From Kitasatospora cheerisanensis KCTC 2395 (GTDB taxonomy: Bacteria; Actinomycetota; Actinomycetes; Streptomycetales; Streptomycetaceae), in the NCBI RefSeq assembly GCF_000696185.1, contig NZ_KK853997.1, positions 7,241,548 through 7,305,547 of the forward strand: a DNA stretch of 64,000 nucleotides. Reading direction: 5' to 3'. The notes under the pieces are model-generated. The model was not told the DNA's origin, did no database searches, and worked only from the letters and a program-made list of their open reading frames with translations. Each line of letters starts with the position of its first letter. Within the stretch, counting starts at the first letter, position 1. The position numbers and the translations under genes were made by a program. Positions 34,647 through 43,278 of the stretch are shown here, one piece after another.

Positions 34647-35471
34647 TCAGCGGGTGGCTGTGGCGAGTAGGGCGGTGTGGGGGAGGGCGAGGGTGCCGTT
34701 CGGGGTGTGGAAGGCGGTGGCGAGGCGGTCGTAGTGGCGGCGGGCCTCGGACTGGATGGCGGGGGTCTGGGCGAGCAGGGTGAGGCCGATGGTGGCGACG
34801 CCGGAGGCCGGGCCGGACCACCAGGTGTCGGCGGTGGCGTGGTGGTCCCAGGTGACAGTGCGGCAAGTCGCGCTCTGGAGGCCGGCGGTGGTGAGGAGGG
34901 CGGCCAGCCCGTCCGGGGTGCGGGGGAAGTCGTCGGCGGGGTCGAGCGGGCCCAGGTGCGGCGGGCGGACGGCGCCGGCGGCCTGGAGCGCACTGGGGAT
35001 CAGGGCCTGTCCGGCGCCCGGCGTGCCGGACCAGATGGTCAGCGCGAGCCGCCCGCCCGGCCGCAGCACGCGGCGCAGTTCGGCGAGGGCGAGCAGTGGA
35101 CGGCCGACGTGGTTGAGCACGAAGTTTGCTACCACCACGTCGAACCCGGCGTCCGGGAAGGGGAGTTCGGGCAGCACCGCAAGCTCGACGCGCGCGGACG
35201 GCGCGGCGCGGCGGGCGAGGTCGACCATGCTCGGCTCGGCGTCCACCGCGTGCACGTCCGCGCCCAGGTCGCAGGCCGCCGCGGCGACGGTGCCCGGGCC
35301 GGTGCCCACGTCCAGCAGTCGGGTGCCGCCGAACACCTCGGCGGCGTCCAGGAGTTCGGGCACCGTGTGTGCGCAGAGCCGCCCGAAGGTCGCCGCGTAG
35401 TCCTCGGCCCGCCCGGCCCAGGCGGTGCGCTCGTTGGCATCGAAGGGCGTGGTCGGTGCGGTCGGCGTCAC
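34647..35471 (-). CDS. Class I SAM-dependent methyltransferase
   Basis: This 274-residue protein has a methyltransferase-11/25 core: LLDVGTGPGTVAAAACDLG (SAM loop), VHAVDAEPSMVDLARR, FDVVVANFVLNHVGRP and LRRVLRPGGRLALTIWSG. The GTG at 35471 follows GGGGGAA. The substrate is unknown and it appears to be a single-gene unit. It ends close to the decayed DUF5713 repeats. Confidence 0.86.
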   Translation of the reverse strand: MTPTAPTTPFDANERTAWAGRAEDYAATFGRLCAHTVPELLDAAEVFGGTRLLDVGTGPGTVAAAACDLGADVHAVDAEPSMVDLARRAAPSARVELAVLPELPFPDAGFDVVVANFVLNHVGRPLLALAELRRVLRPGGRLALTIWSGTPGAGQALIPSALQAAGAVRPPHLGPLDPADDFPRTPDGLAALLTTAGLQSATCRTVTWDHHATADTWWSGPASGVATIGLTLLAQTPAIQSEARRHYDRLATAFHTPNGTLALPHTALLATATR

Positions 35472-35866
35472 GGTTCCCCCAGGCTGTGCGTCGGTTGGTG
35501 GACGATCATAGTCCGGCGTGCGTACGCCGTTGAGGTCGGCCCGGCAGTTGGGTCGGGCGCCGCCAGGCGCGGCGCTGGCGCACTTTTGCGGCGAGGTCGT
35601 GGGGGACGTCCAGGGCGAAGGCTGAGGTTGAAGGGGGCGTACAGGTGCTCGCCCTGCGGAGGCGCGTCGGTGACCAGCCATGTGGGCAGGCCGTCGGCCG
35701 ACCAGGGGTGCGCTTTCCGTCGATCCGCCCATCATCGGGGATGACCACGAAGTCCAGGTGGGCGTCCAGCGCAGTGCGGAGGCGGGCTGGGCGGGTGGTT
35801 GCGGGGGTTCGCGTCGATGCGGCGGTCGAGTGTCGTGCTGCGGGCAGTCAGTGGGCAACCCAGTAG
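35472..35866. other. Intergenic region with a possible decayed gene
   Basis: On the minus strand two overlapping frames give protein-like segments (VIPDDGRIDGKRTP, then after one missing base near 35705 WSADGLPTWLVTDAPPQG and HLYAPFNLSL). No start, ribosome site or full domain is clear. It may be a remnant or a frameshifted small gene. I do not recognise a family. Confidence 0.3.
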
Positions 35867-35872
35867 TCCACC

Positions 35873-35917
35873 GACAAGAAAATTTGTCTTGACAGGAAAA
35901 CCGGTCGGCGCGATGCT
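35873..35917 (+). promoter_or_regulatory. AT-rich operator and candidate promoter
   Basis: GACAA-N6-TTGTC at 35873-35888 is a palindrome in an unusually AT-rich stretch. It abuts a perfect -35 TTGACA (35889-35894); GATGCT at 35912-35917 is a weak -10 after a 17-base spacer. Transcription from here would favour the ArsR-like start at 35967 over the ATG at 35913. Confidence 0.5.
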
Positions 35918-35966
35918 GGAAGCACACCCGGAGACGCCGGGGGCGCCGGGAACCGGAGGTGGAGAG

Positions 35967-36590
35967 GTGCTGGACGTCGCAGTGATCGAAGAGCCCGCCG
36001 CAGCCGAATCGTCGTTGGATCCGATACGGTCGCGGATTCTCGCCGCCCTCGCGGAGCCCGGCTCGGCCGCGATGCTGGCCGGGCGGTTGGGGCTGCCCCG
36101 GCAGAAGGTCAACTACCACTTGAAGGAGCTGGAGCGGCACGGCCTGGTCGAGCTCGCCGAGGAGCGGAGGAAGGGCAACGTCACGGAGCGGGTCTACCGC
36201 GCCACGGCGGCGTCCTACGTGATCTCGCCGAGCGCGCTGGCCGCGGTCAGCCCGGATCCGGCGCGGTCGCCCGATCAGCTCTCGGCGCGGTGGCTGCTGG
36301 CGCTCGGGGCCCGGCTGGTGCAGGAGGTCGGCTCGCTGCTGACGGGCGCGGCGCAGGCCGGCCGGCGGGTGGCGAGCTTCGGGATCGACGCGGAGGTGCG
36401 GTTCGCCTCCGCCGCCGACCGGGCCGCCTTCGCCGAGGAACTCTCGCAGACCGTGGCGGCGCTGGTCGGCCGGTACCACGACGAATCCGCGCCGCAGGGC
36501 CGCCGGCACCGGGTGGTGGTCGGCCTGCACCAGATCCCCGACCCGCCGGACCGGCCCGGAACCGACGAAGCACAGGAGAACCCCCGATGA
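35967..36590 (+). CDS. ArsR-like winged-helix regulator
   Basis: This protein of about 207 residues has an ArsR/helix_turn_helix_5-type winged helix near the N-terminus (SRILAALAEPGSAAMLAGRLGLPRQKVNYHLKELERHG) and wing ERRKGNVTERVYRAT. It lacks an obvious metal Cys motif. A C-terminal helical domain of about 100 residues follows. The GTG at 35967 follows GGAGGTGGAG; an upstream in-frame ATG at 35913 is less likely. It overlaps the SRPBCC gene (ATGA), a common ArsR-SRPBCC pairing, and may control the pair through the GACAA-N6-TTGTC site. Confidence 0.83.
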   Translation: MLDVAVIEEPAAAESSLDPIRSRILAALAEPGSAAMLAGRLGLPRQKVNYHLKELERHGLVELAEERRKGNVTERVYRATAASYVISPSALAAVSPDPARSPDQLSARWLLALGARLVQEVGSLLTGAAQAGRRVASFGIDAEVRFASAADRAAFAEELSQTVAALVGRYHDESAPQGRRHRVVVGLHQIPDPPDRPGTDEAQENPR

Positions 36591-37333
36591 CGCACCCCTT
36601 CGAGATCACGCAGGAGATCGTCCTGCCGGCCGACCCCGAGCAGGTCTGGGAGGCGATCGCCACCGGGCCCGGCATCGAGTCGTGGTTCATGGGCCGCAAC
36701 GAGGTCGAGCCGCGCGAGGGCGGCGCCGCCGCGATGGACGTCGGCGGCAACCGGGAGGAGGCGCTGATCACGGCGTACGAGCCCGGCAAGCGCTTCGCCA
36801 CCCGCACCGGCACCGCGGCCGACGGCCGGTTCATGGCCTTCGAGTACCTGATCGAGGGCCGCGGGGGCGGCAGCACGGTGCTGCGCGTCGTCCACAGCGG
36901 CATGCTCGGCGACGACTGGGAGGACGAGTACGACGCGCTGCGTCGCGGCTGGCCGTTCCACCTGCACACGCTGCGCGAGTACCTGGCGCACTTCCCCGGG
37001 CGCACCGGCCGGCCGGTCTTCGCGATGGCGCAGACCGGCGAGCGGCCCGGCCAGGAGGTGCGGGCGGCGCTGGCCGGCGGACTGTCGTTGCCGGCCGCCG
37101 TCACGGTCGGGGCCCGGGCGCAGGCCGAGCCGGCGGGGCTGCCGCCGCTGGCCGGCGAGGTGACGTGGGCCGACGAGGAGCGCTTCGAAGTCCGCACCGG
37201 GGACGGGCTGTTCACCTTCCATCAGGCTCCCGGCCTGGTGCTGATGTTCCACCACCTGTTCGACAGCGGGGCCCCGGCCGGCCCGGACGCCGAGGCCGGC
37301 TGGGCGAGTTGGCTGGCCGGAGTCCTGGCCTGA
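36587..37333 (+). CDS. SRPBCC (AHSA1/START-like) domain protein
   Basis: This 248-residue protein begins with an AHSA1-type SRPBCC fold (EITQEIVLPADPEQVWEAIATGPGIESWFM) and has a second part (about 150-248) with an acidic, aromatic-rich sequence ending MFHHLFDSGA. SRPBCC folds bind hydrophobic ligands. It is translationally coupled to the ArsR-like regulator, which suggests ligand-linked regulation or detoxification. No enzyme activity can be assigned. Confidence 0.82.
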   Translation: MTHPFEITQEIVLPADPEQVWEAIATGPGIESWFMGRNEVEPREGGAAAMDVGGNREEALITAYEPGKRFATRTGTAADGRFMAFEYLIEGRGGGSTVLRVVHSGMLGDDWEDEYDALRRGWPFHLHTLREYLAHFPGRTGRPVFAMAQTGERPGQEVRAALAGGLSLPAAVTVGARAQAEPAGLPPLAGEVTWADEERFEVRTGDGLFTFHQAPGLVLMFHHLFDSGAPAGPDAEAGWASWLAGVLA

Positions 37334-37455
37334 CCCGGCCCCGCGCCGACCGCCGCACCGGCCACGCACTGAAGACACCACCCGTACACCGCCACACACC
37401 CGCACACCGTCACATCCGTACGCCGTCACACCCGCACACCGAGGAGAGCACCACC

Positions 37456-38028
37456 ATGCGCACCCTGATCAGCACGGCCTTCGTCTCGCTCGACGGCGTC
37501 GTGGAGGCCCCGGGCGGCGAGCCCGGCTACCGCAACTCCGGCTGGACGTTCAAGGACGTCGAGTTCGTGCCCGAGGCGTTCGAGCTGAAGGAGCGCGAGC
37601 AGGCGGAGTCGACCGCGATCCTGATGGGCCGGGTCAGCTACGAGGCGTTCAGCCCGGTCTGGCCGGACATGGCGGAGTTCGCGCACTACCGGACGGTGCC
37701 GAAGTACGTCGTCTCGACCACGCTCACCGAGGACCGGCTGGTCTCCAACTGGGGCGAGACCACCATCCTGCGTTCGCTCGACGAGGTCGCCGCGCTGAAG
37801 GAGACCGACGGCGGCCCGATCATCGTGCACGGCAGCGCCAGTCTGAACCGGGCGCTGTCCGACGCGGGCCTGATCGACCGTTACCACCTGCTGGTCTTCC
37901 CGCTGCTGCTCGGGGCCGGCAAGCGGCTGTTCAGCGCGACCGACAAGGACGCGCAGAAGCTGGAGCTGGTCGAGCACGCGGTGTACCGCAACGGCGTGCA
38001 GAAGCAGGTCTTCGACGTGGTCCGCTGA
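37456..38028 (+). CDS. Dihydrofolate reductase-like (RibD C-terminal) family protein
   Basis: This 190-residue protein has the DHFR/RibD_C fold of the YyaP/YqjY-like group: STAFVSLDGVVEAPGG, ILMGRVSYEAFSPVWP, PKYVVSTTL and VHGSASLNRALSDAGLIDRYHLLVFPLLLG. Such proteins bind NADPH and reduce unknown substrates; true DHFR function is unlikely. The ATG follows GAGGAG. The preceding 122 bases are CACACCCGCACACCGTC-like repeats, and CGCCGTACAC triplets follow the stop. Confidence 0.86.
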   Translation: MRTLISTAFVSLDGVVEAPGGEPGYRNSGWTFKDVEFVPEAFELKEREQAESTAILMGRVSYEAFSPVWPDMAEFAHYRTVPKYVVSTTLTEDRLVSNWGETTILRSLDEVAALKETDGGPIIVHGSASLNRALSDAGLIDRYHLLVFPLLLGAGKRLFSATDKDAQKLELVEHAVYRNGVQKQVFDVVR

Positions 38029-38064
38029 CACGCCGCCGTACACCGCCGTACACCGCCGTACAGC

Positions 38065-38111
38065 GCAGAACCGCCCGCCGCCGACGATCCGTCGGCGGCG
38101 GGCGGTTCTGC
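38065..38111. terminator. Strong bidirectional hairpin terminator
   Basis: Perfect arms of 21 bases (38065-38085 and 38091-38111) with a 5-base loop lie between the convergent reductase-like and DedA genes. Confidence 0.85.
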
Positions 38112-38125
38112 GTGCGCCGGGGTGC

Positions 38126-38767
38126 TCAGTGCCGGGCGGCGCGGGTGCGGCGGAACTCGAGGACGAGCGGGAGCAGCGAGAGCGCCACGATGACCGCGAT
38201 GGCGGGGAGCAGGTAGTGGTCGACGCTGGGGATCGTGGAGCCGAGGGCGTACCCGGCGAGGATCAGGCCGACGGTCCAGACCAGGCCGCCGACGGCCTGC
38301 CAGAGGGCGAAGGTGCGGGTGGGGACGCCGAGGGCGCCGGCCAGCGGGTTGAGGACGGTGCGGACCACGGGGACGAAGCGGGCCAGCGTGATCGCCTTGG
38401 CGTGGCCGTAGCGGGCGAGCAGTTCCTCGGCGCGCTGGGCGCCCTCGTGCAGGCGGCGGTTGCGGGAACGTTCCAGCAGGGCTCGGCCGCCCTTGCGGCC
38501 GAGCAGGTGGCCGACCTGGGCCCCGGCGAGGGCACCGACGACGGCGGCGGCGAGGACCTGCGGCAGGTTCAGGTGCGGGCCGGAGTGCTGGCCGGGGGTG
38601 CAGAGCAGGCCGGCGGTGAACAGCAGGGAGTCGCCGGGCAGGAAGAAGCCGATCAGCAGTCCGGTCTCGGCGAACAGGACGGCGGCGATGCCGAGCGCGC
38701 CGAACGCCGCGAGCAGGGAGGACGCGTCGAGCGGGTTGACCGCCAGCAGGGCGGAGTGGGCGTACAC
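38126..38767 (-). CDS. DedA family membrane protein
   Basis: This 213-residue protein has four to five membrane helices and the DedA marks: GLLIGFFLPGDSLLFTAG, VGALAGAQVGHLLGR, and the reentrant-loop region ARFVPVVRTVLNPLAGALG with Arg residues essential in the family. DedA proteins act as lipid flippases or scramblases and support envelope homeostasis. The GTG at 38767 follows CCGGAGG. Two tandem 18-bp palindromes lie 27-63 bases upstream, so expression is probably under tight repressor control. Confidence 0.9.
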   Translation of the reverse strand: MYAHSALLAVNPLDASSLLAAFGALGIAAVLFAETGLLIGFFLPGDSLLFTAGLLCTPGQHSGPHLNLPQVLAAAVVGALAGAQVGHLLGRKGGRALLERSRNRRLHEGAQRAEELLARYGHAKAITLARFVPVVRTVLNPLAGALGVPTRTFALWQAVGGLVWTVGLILAGYALGSTIPSVDHYLLPAIAVIVALSLLPLVLEFRRTRAARH

Positions 38768-38793
38768 GGCGTGGCCTCCGGAGGGCGCTCTGC

Positions 38794-38830
38794 GTCTACA
38801 GGAAAGTAGACCGTCTACGTGACTGTAGAC
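38794..38830. promoter_or_regulatory. Tandem 18-bp palindromic operators (GTCTAC-N6-GTAGAC)
   Basis: Two perfect inverted repeats, 38794-38811 and 38813-38830, have identical 6-base arms and a 19-base period, close to two helical turns. They lie where the dedA promoter should be. No regulator gene is adjacent. TetR- or GntR-type dimers are candidates. Confidence 0.75.
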
Positions 38831-38878
38831 GATTGTGGTGGGGGAGGCGCAAGCGCGGGCGTCCGGACGCGGGAACGC

Positions 38879-38913
38879 CGGAAGGGCGCGACCGCAGCGG
38901 TCGCGCCCTTCCG
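38879..38913 (-). terminator. Hairpin terminator after etfA
   Basis: 15-bp arms (38879-38893 and 38899-38913) around GCAGC lie 20 bases past the etfA stop. Confidence 0.75.
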
Positions 38914-38932
38914 AGCAGCTGGTGACGGGGTG

Positions 38933-39889
38933 TCAGCCGGCCTTCACCTGGTCGGTGAGCTGGGGGAGGACGTTGAAGAGGTCTCCGACGACGCCGTAGT
39001 CGACGAGTTCGAAGATGGGGGCTTCGGGGTCCTTGTTGACGGCGACGATGGTCTTGGAGGTCTGCATGCCGGCGCGGTGCTGGATGGCGCCGGAGATGCC
39101 CGCGGCGATGTAGAGCTGCGGGGAGACCTGCTTGCCGGTCTGGCCGACCTGGTTGGTGTGGGGGTACCAGCCGGCGTCGACCGCGGCGCGGGAGGCGCCG
39201 ACGGCGGCGCCGAGGGCGTCGGCGAGGTCCTCGACCACGGAGAAGCCGTCGGCGGCGCCGACGCCGCGGCCGCCGGAGACCACGATGGCGGCCTCGGTCA
39301 GCTCGGGGCGGCCGGTGGACACCCGCGGCGTGCGGGAGGTGACGGTCGCGGCGTTGCCGGTGAACGCCACGGTCACGTTCTCGACCGCGCCGGCGGCGGG
39401 GGCGGCCTCGGGGGCGACGCTGTTCGGCTTGACGGTGATGACCGGCGCGCCGGTGGTGACGGCCGACTTCACCTGGTAGGACGCGGCGAACACCGACTGC
39501 GTGGCGACCGGGCCGTCCGCACCGGCCTCGACGTCGACGGCGTCGGTGATGATGCCCGACCCCAGGCGCAGGGCGGTGCGGGCGGCGACCTCCTTGCCCT
39601 CGCCGCCGGAGGTGACCAGCACCGCGGCCGCGCCCGCGGCCTTCGCGATCTGGGTGAGGGCGTCGACCTTGGGAACGACGAGGCGGGTGGCGAACTCCTC
39701 GCCGTCGGCGACGTAGACCTTCTCCGCACCGAACTCGGCGGCCTTCGCGGCGATCGCGGCGGCGGCGTCGCCGGCGCCCAGCACCACCGCGGAGGGGGCG
39801 CCCAGGCGGCGGGCCAGCGTCAGCAGCTCCAGCGCGGGCTTGCGCACCGCGCCGTCGGCGTGGTCGACCAGGACCAGGATCTCACTCAT
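38933..39889 (-). CDS. etfA: Electron transfer flavoprotein alpha subunit
   Basis: This 318-residue protein has the ETF-alpha N-terminal domain and the C-terminal FAD domain with RGVGAADGFSVVEDLADALG, HTNQVGQTGKQVSPQLY and the closing AVNKDPEAPIFELVDYGVVGD. With EtfB it passes electrons from acyl-CoA and other dehydrogenases to ETF-quinone oxidoreductase. The ATG at 39889 follows GGAGTTAG. It lies 39 bases after etfB in one operon, followed by a terminator. Confidence 0.95.
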   Translation of the reverse strand: MSEILVLVDHADGAVRKPALELLTLARRLGAPSAVVLGAGDAAAAIAAKAAEFGAEKVYVADGEEFATRLVVPKVDALTQIAKAAGAAAVLVTSGGEGKEVAARTALRLGSGIITDAVDVEAGADGPVATQSVFAASYQVKSAVTTGAPVITVKPNSVAPEAAPAAGAVENVTVAFTGNAATVTSRTPRVSTGRPELTEAAIVVSGGRGVGAADGFSVVEDLADALGAAVGASRAAVDAGWYPHTNQVGQTGKQVSPQLYIAAGISGAIQHRAGMQTSKTIVAVNKDPEAPIFELVDYGVVGDLFNVLPQLTDQVKAG

Positions 39890-39928
39890 TGACTAACTCC
39901 AAACCCTTCGATGGTTCCTGGCGGCCCG

Positions 39929-40714
39929 TCAGATGAACTTCTGCTCGGCGAGGTACGCGGCGAGCTGCTTGCCGCCCTCGCCCTCGTCGGTCACGACCTG
40001 GCCCTGCGTGCGGGCCGGACGCGCGGTGATCTCCGCGACCTTCGTCCACGCCCCGGCCAGACCCACCGCACCGGCGTCGATGCCCAGATCGTCCAGGTCC
40101 AGCGACTGCACCGGCTTCTTCTTCGCCGCCATGATGCCCTTGAACGACGGGTAACGCGCCTCACCCGACTGGTCGGTCACCGACACCACCGCCGGCAGCG
40201 CCGCCTCGACCAGCTCCGTCGCCGCATCGCCGTCCCGACGACCCGACACCACACCCCCGGCCACCGACACCTCCGACAGCAGCGTCGCCTGCGCCACGCC
40301 CAGGCGCTCGGCCAGCAGCGCCGGCAGCACGCCCATCGTGCCGTCGGTGGAGGCCATGCCGCACACCACCAGGTCGTAGCCGGTCTTCTCCAGCGCCGCC
40401 GCGAGGACCGCCGACGTGCCGATCACGTCCGAGCCGTGGATGTCGTCGTCGTTGACGTGCACGGCCTTGTCCGCGCCCATCGACAGCGCCTTGCGCAGCG
40501 CGTCCTTCGCGTCGTCCGGCCCGACCGTCAGCACCGTCACCTCGGCGCCGTCGTTCGCCTCCGCGATCCGCAGCGCCTGCTCGACGCCGTACTCGTCCAG
40601 CTCCGACAGGAGGCCGTCCACGCCCTCCCGGTCGGTGGTGGCATCGTCCGCGAAGCGACGGTCACCGGTCGCGTCGGGCACGTACTTCACACAGACAACG
40701 ATCCTCAAGCTCAC
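39929..40714 (-). CDS. etfB: Electron transfer flavoprotein beta subunit
   Basis: This 261-residue protein begins LRIVVCVKYVPD and carries DEYGVEQALRIAE, VVCGMASTDGTMGVLPALLAERLG (AMP-binding region) and FKGIMAAKKKP, all typical of ETF-beta. The GTG start follows AAAGGACGAGG. It is the promoter-proximal gene of the etfBA pair. The region upstream (40715-40855) has repeated ACTCAGT/CTCAGTG segments but no clear operator. Confidence 0.95.
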   Translation of the reverse strand: MSLRIVVCVKYVPDATGDRRFADDATTDREGVDGLLSELDEYGVEQALRIAEANDGAEVTVLTVGPDDAKDALRKALSMGADKAVHVNDDDIHGSDVIGTSAVLAAALEKTGYDLVVCGMASTDGTMGVLPALLAERLGVAQATLLSEVSVAGGVVSGRRDGDAATELVEAALPAVVSVTDQSGEARYPSFKGIMAAKKKPVQSLDLDDLGIDAGAVGLAGAWTKVAEITARPARTQGQVVTDEGEGGKQLAAYLAEQKFI

Positions 40715-40855
40715 GGCCGCCTCGTCCTTTCACGCGGGAGGGAACTCAGTACCCCCACTAGACCACACTCCGTGCCACGGATCCACTCCTCATTGAAGTG
40801 AGAGGGGCCTCAGTGTCTCGGTGCAGGGGAACTGAGTGTCAGCATCTCCCGGGGG

Positions 40856-42507
40856 TCAGGTCTTGCGGTGCAGGCGGAGCGTCGAGTCGCGGTGCGGGCG
40901 GCGTCCGGGTCGGTGACGGGGTGCCCGGGGTGGTCGTGCCGGGCGTGCTCCTCGGCGCGCTCCACCGTCCAGAGGTCGGGGTCGAGTTGGAGGGAGGAGA
41001 GCATCTCGTCGGGGGTCGGGAAGTTCATCTCGGGGTGCGGGTGGTCGTGCCGGGCCGGGAAGGCGGCGTGGCTGACGATCAGCAGGGTGCCGCCGGGGGC
41101 GACCGCGGCGGCGGCGCGGCGCAGCACCCGCTCGCGCGGGAACTCGGCGGGGGAGTGCAGGAACTGGGCGGAGACGAGGTCGTAGGAGCCGGTCGGGAAA
41201 GCGTTTGCCAGGTCGGTGCGCCGCCAGGTGATCCGGTCCGCGACGCCTTCGACGGCGGCCCGGGCGGCGGCCCGGTCCAGGGCGACCCGGGAGATGTCGA
41301 CGGCGGTGACCTGCCAGCCCTGCTGGGCCAGCCAGATGGCGTCGCCGCCCTCGCCGCAGCCCAGGTCGAGGGCGTGGCCGGGGGCGAGGTCGGCGGCCTC
41401 GCGGGTGAGCGAGGCGTTCGGGCGGCCGCTCCAGATCTGCTCGCCCTCGCCGTAGCGGCGCTCCCAGAACTCGACGGCCTCGACGGCGAGCCGGGTCTCC
41501 TCGGCGACCAGGTCGGCGTTGATCGCGGCGCCGGCCCGCAGGCCGTCCGCGACGGCGACGGCGACCTGCGCCATCGGGTCGGCCAGGTTGCCGGCCGCCC
41601 ACACGCCGGGGACCTCGGTGGCGCCGGTCGGGCCGGTGGTGGCGATCCGCTCGGCGAGCTTGACGCCGTCGTGGACCAGGTCGACCGGGGCGAGGCCGAG
41701 GCCGTCCAGGAACGGGGCCCGCACCGTCAGCGCGGTGCCGACGGCGAGCGCGTCGCAGTCGACCACGGTGCCGTCGGCCAGCCGCACGCCGGTGAGGGCG
41801 GCGGCGTCGTCGGCGGGCAGCACGGCGGTCACCTCGCCGGGGTGCACGCTCACGCCGCGGGCGGCGAGTTCGCGCCGCTGCTGCTCGGTGAACGGCGCGG
41901 CGGTGTGGGCGAGCAGCGCGACGTCGGAGCTCCACTGGCGCCACAGCAGCGCCTGGTGGACGGCGACGGCCGGCTCGGTGGCGAGCACGGCGATCCGGCG
42001 GTCGCGGACCTCCCAGCCGTGGCAGTACGGGCAGTGCAGCACCTGGCTGCCCCAGCGCTCGGCCAGGCCCGGGACCTCGGGCAGCACGTCGACGGTGCCG
42101 GTGGCCAGCAGCAGCCGCCGGGCGTGCACGGCGGTGCCGTCGGACAGTTCGGCGCGGAAGGCGCCGTCCGGCTGCGGGGTGACGGCGCGCACCTCGGCCT
42201 CGTGGAACTCGCCGCCGTACGAGGCGACTTCGGCCCGGCCGCGGGCGAGCAGCTCGGCCGGCGGCAGGCCCTCCAGGCCGAGCAGGCCGTGGATGCCCGC
42301 GGCGGGGGCGTTGCGCGGCCGGCCGGCGTCGACGACCAGGACGGAGCGGCGGGCCCGGGCCAGCACGAGCGCCCCGCTCAGCCCGGCGGCGCCGCCGCCG
42401 ACGACCAGGACGTCGTGGTGGCGGGCCGGCGCGTGCGGCCGGGCGTGCTCGTGCGGGTGCTCGGTCGGGTGCTCGTGGCGGTGCGGATCGCGATGCGTGG
42501 TGGTCAT
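40856..42507 (-). CDS. FAD-dependent oxidoreductase-SAM methyltransferase fusion
   Basis: The protein of about 550 residues joins a thioredoxin-reductase-like flavoprotein (about residues 30-330: DVLVVGGGAAGLSGALVLARA, HCPYCHGWEVRD with two Cys, VWAAGNLADPMAQV) to a class I methyltransferase (about 345-545: ALDLGCGEGGDAIWLAQQGW, VSAQFLHSPAEFP). The first 30 residues are His-rich and may bind metal. As read, the frame shifts one base near 40890; the corrected end DSTLRLHRKT stops at 40856. It is divergent from an XRE-cupin regulator. The chemistry linking the two halves is unknown. Confidence 0.85.
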
Positions 42508-42535
42508 GGCTCGATGGTGCGGCGCTGTCGCCGGA

Positions 42536-42565
42536 TTGACAAACAATGTTGCTGAGGTGGCAAAT
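42536..42565 (+). promoter_or_regulatory. Candidate promoter of the XRE-cupin gene
   Basis: TTGACA at 42536-42541 is followed, 18 bases on, by a weak -10 (GCAAAT). An AACA-A-TGTT palindrome (42542-42550) within it may be an operator shared with the divergent fusion gene. Confidence 0.4.
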
Positions 42566-42603
42566 GGAAGAGTCGAACGGGAGCCGGGCGTGAGGAGTGG
42601 CGG

Positions 42604-43212
42604 ATGGGCGCGGAGGACGAGGACTTCGAGGCGGTGCTGACCGCGGTCGGGCCGCGGCTGCGGGCGATCCGGCAGCAGCGCGGCACCACGCTGGCGCAGC
42701 TCAGCGAGGAGACCGGCATCTCGGTGAGCACGCTGTCCCGGCTGGAGTCGGGCGGCCGCCGGCCCACCCTGGAGCTGCTGCTGCCGCTGGCCCGGGCGCA
42801 CGGGGTGGCGCTGGACGAGCTGGTGGACGCGCCGCCGACGGGCGATCCGCGGGTGCGGCTGCGCCCGTTCGTCCGGCACGGCTGGACGTACCTGCCGCTG
42901 GCCCGGAACCTCGGCGGGATGCAGGCGTACAAGATGATCGTCCCGCCGGGCGCGCGGGAGGAGGCCGAGCAGCGCACCCATGACGGCCACGAGTGGCTGT
43001 ACGTGCTGTCGGGGCAGCTGCGGCTGCGGCTCGGCGAGCACGACGTGGTGCTGAAGGCGGGCGAGGCGGCCGAGTTCGACACCCGCACGCCGCACGTGTT
43101 CACCAACGCGGGGTCCACGCCGGTGGAGTTCCTGAGCCTGTTCGGCCCGCAGGGCGAGCGGGTGCACGTGCGCGCACGGACCACCAACGGCCGGTCGGAG
43201 CATAATAATTGA
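42604..43212 (+). CDS. XRE-cupin transcriptional regulator
   Basis: This 202-residue protein has an XRE helix-turn-helix (about 14-70: LRAIRQQRGTTLAQLSEETGISVSTLSRLESG) and a C-terminal cupin-2 domain (about 105-188: RTHDGHEWLYVLSGQLRLRLGEHDVVLKAGEAAEFD). Cupin ends bind small effectors or metal. It faces the flavoprotein-methyltransferase gene across 96 bases, so it is its probable regulator. The ATG at 42604 has a GAGGAGTG site. A hairpin at 43230-43257 ends the transcript. Confidence 0.88.
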   Translation: MGAEDEDFEAVLTAVGPRLRAIRQQRGTTLAQLSEETGISVSTLSRLESGGRRPTLELLLPLARAHGVALDELVDAPPTGDPRVRLRPFVRHGWTYLPLARNLGGMQAYKMIVPPGAREEAEQRTHDGHEWLYVLSGQLRLRLGEHDVVLKAGEAAEFDTRTPHVFTNAGSTPVEFLSLFGPQGERVHVRARTTNGRSEHNN

Positions 43213-43229
43213 CGTATCGTCAGGGCGGA

Positions 43230-43257
43230 GCGCCGCGCCCCGGGGAGGGCGCGGCGC
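43230..43257. terminator. Bidirectional hairpin terminator
   Basis: 11-bp GC arms (43230-43240 and 43247-43257) with a 6-base loop separate convergent genes. Confidence 0.7.
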
Positions 43258-43278
43258 CGGAGTGCCGGTGGCGGGGCG

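Noticed and set aside
34529..34783. Open frame starting MYALGHAAAEGFNRW
   Set aside because: It is the most damaged DUF5713 copy running into the antisense of a methyltransferase gene, not a separate gene.
37380..37440. CACACCCGCACACCGTC-like repeats considered as a regulatory array
   Set aside because: Units are irregular and low-complexity, without dyad symmetry; they may be simple slippage repeats.
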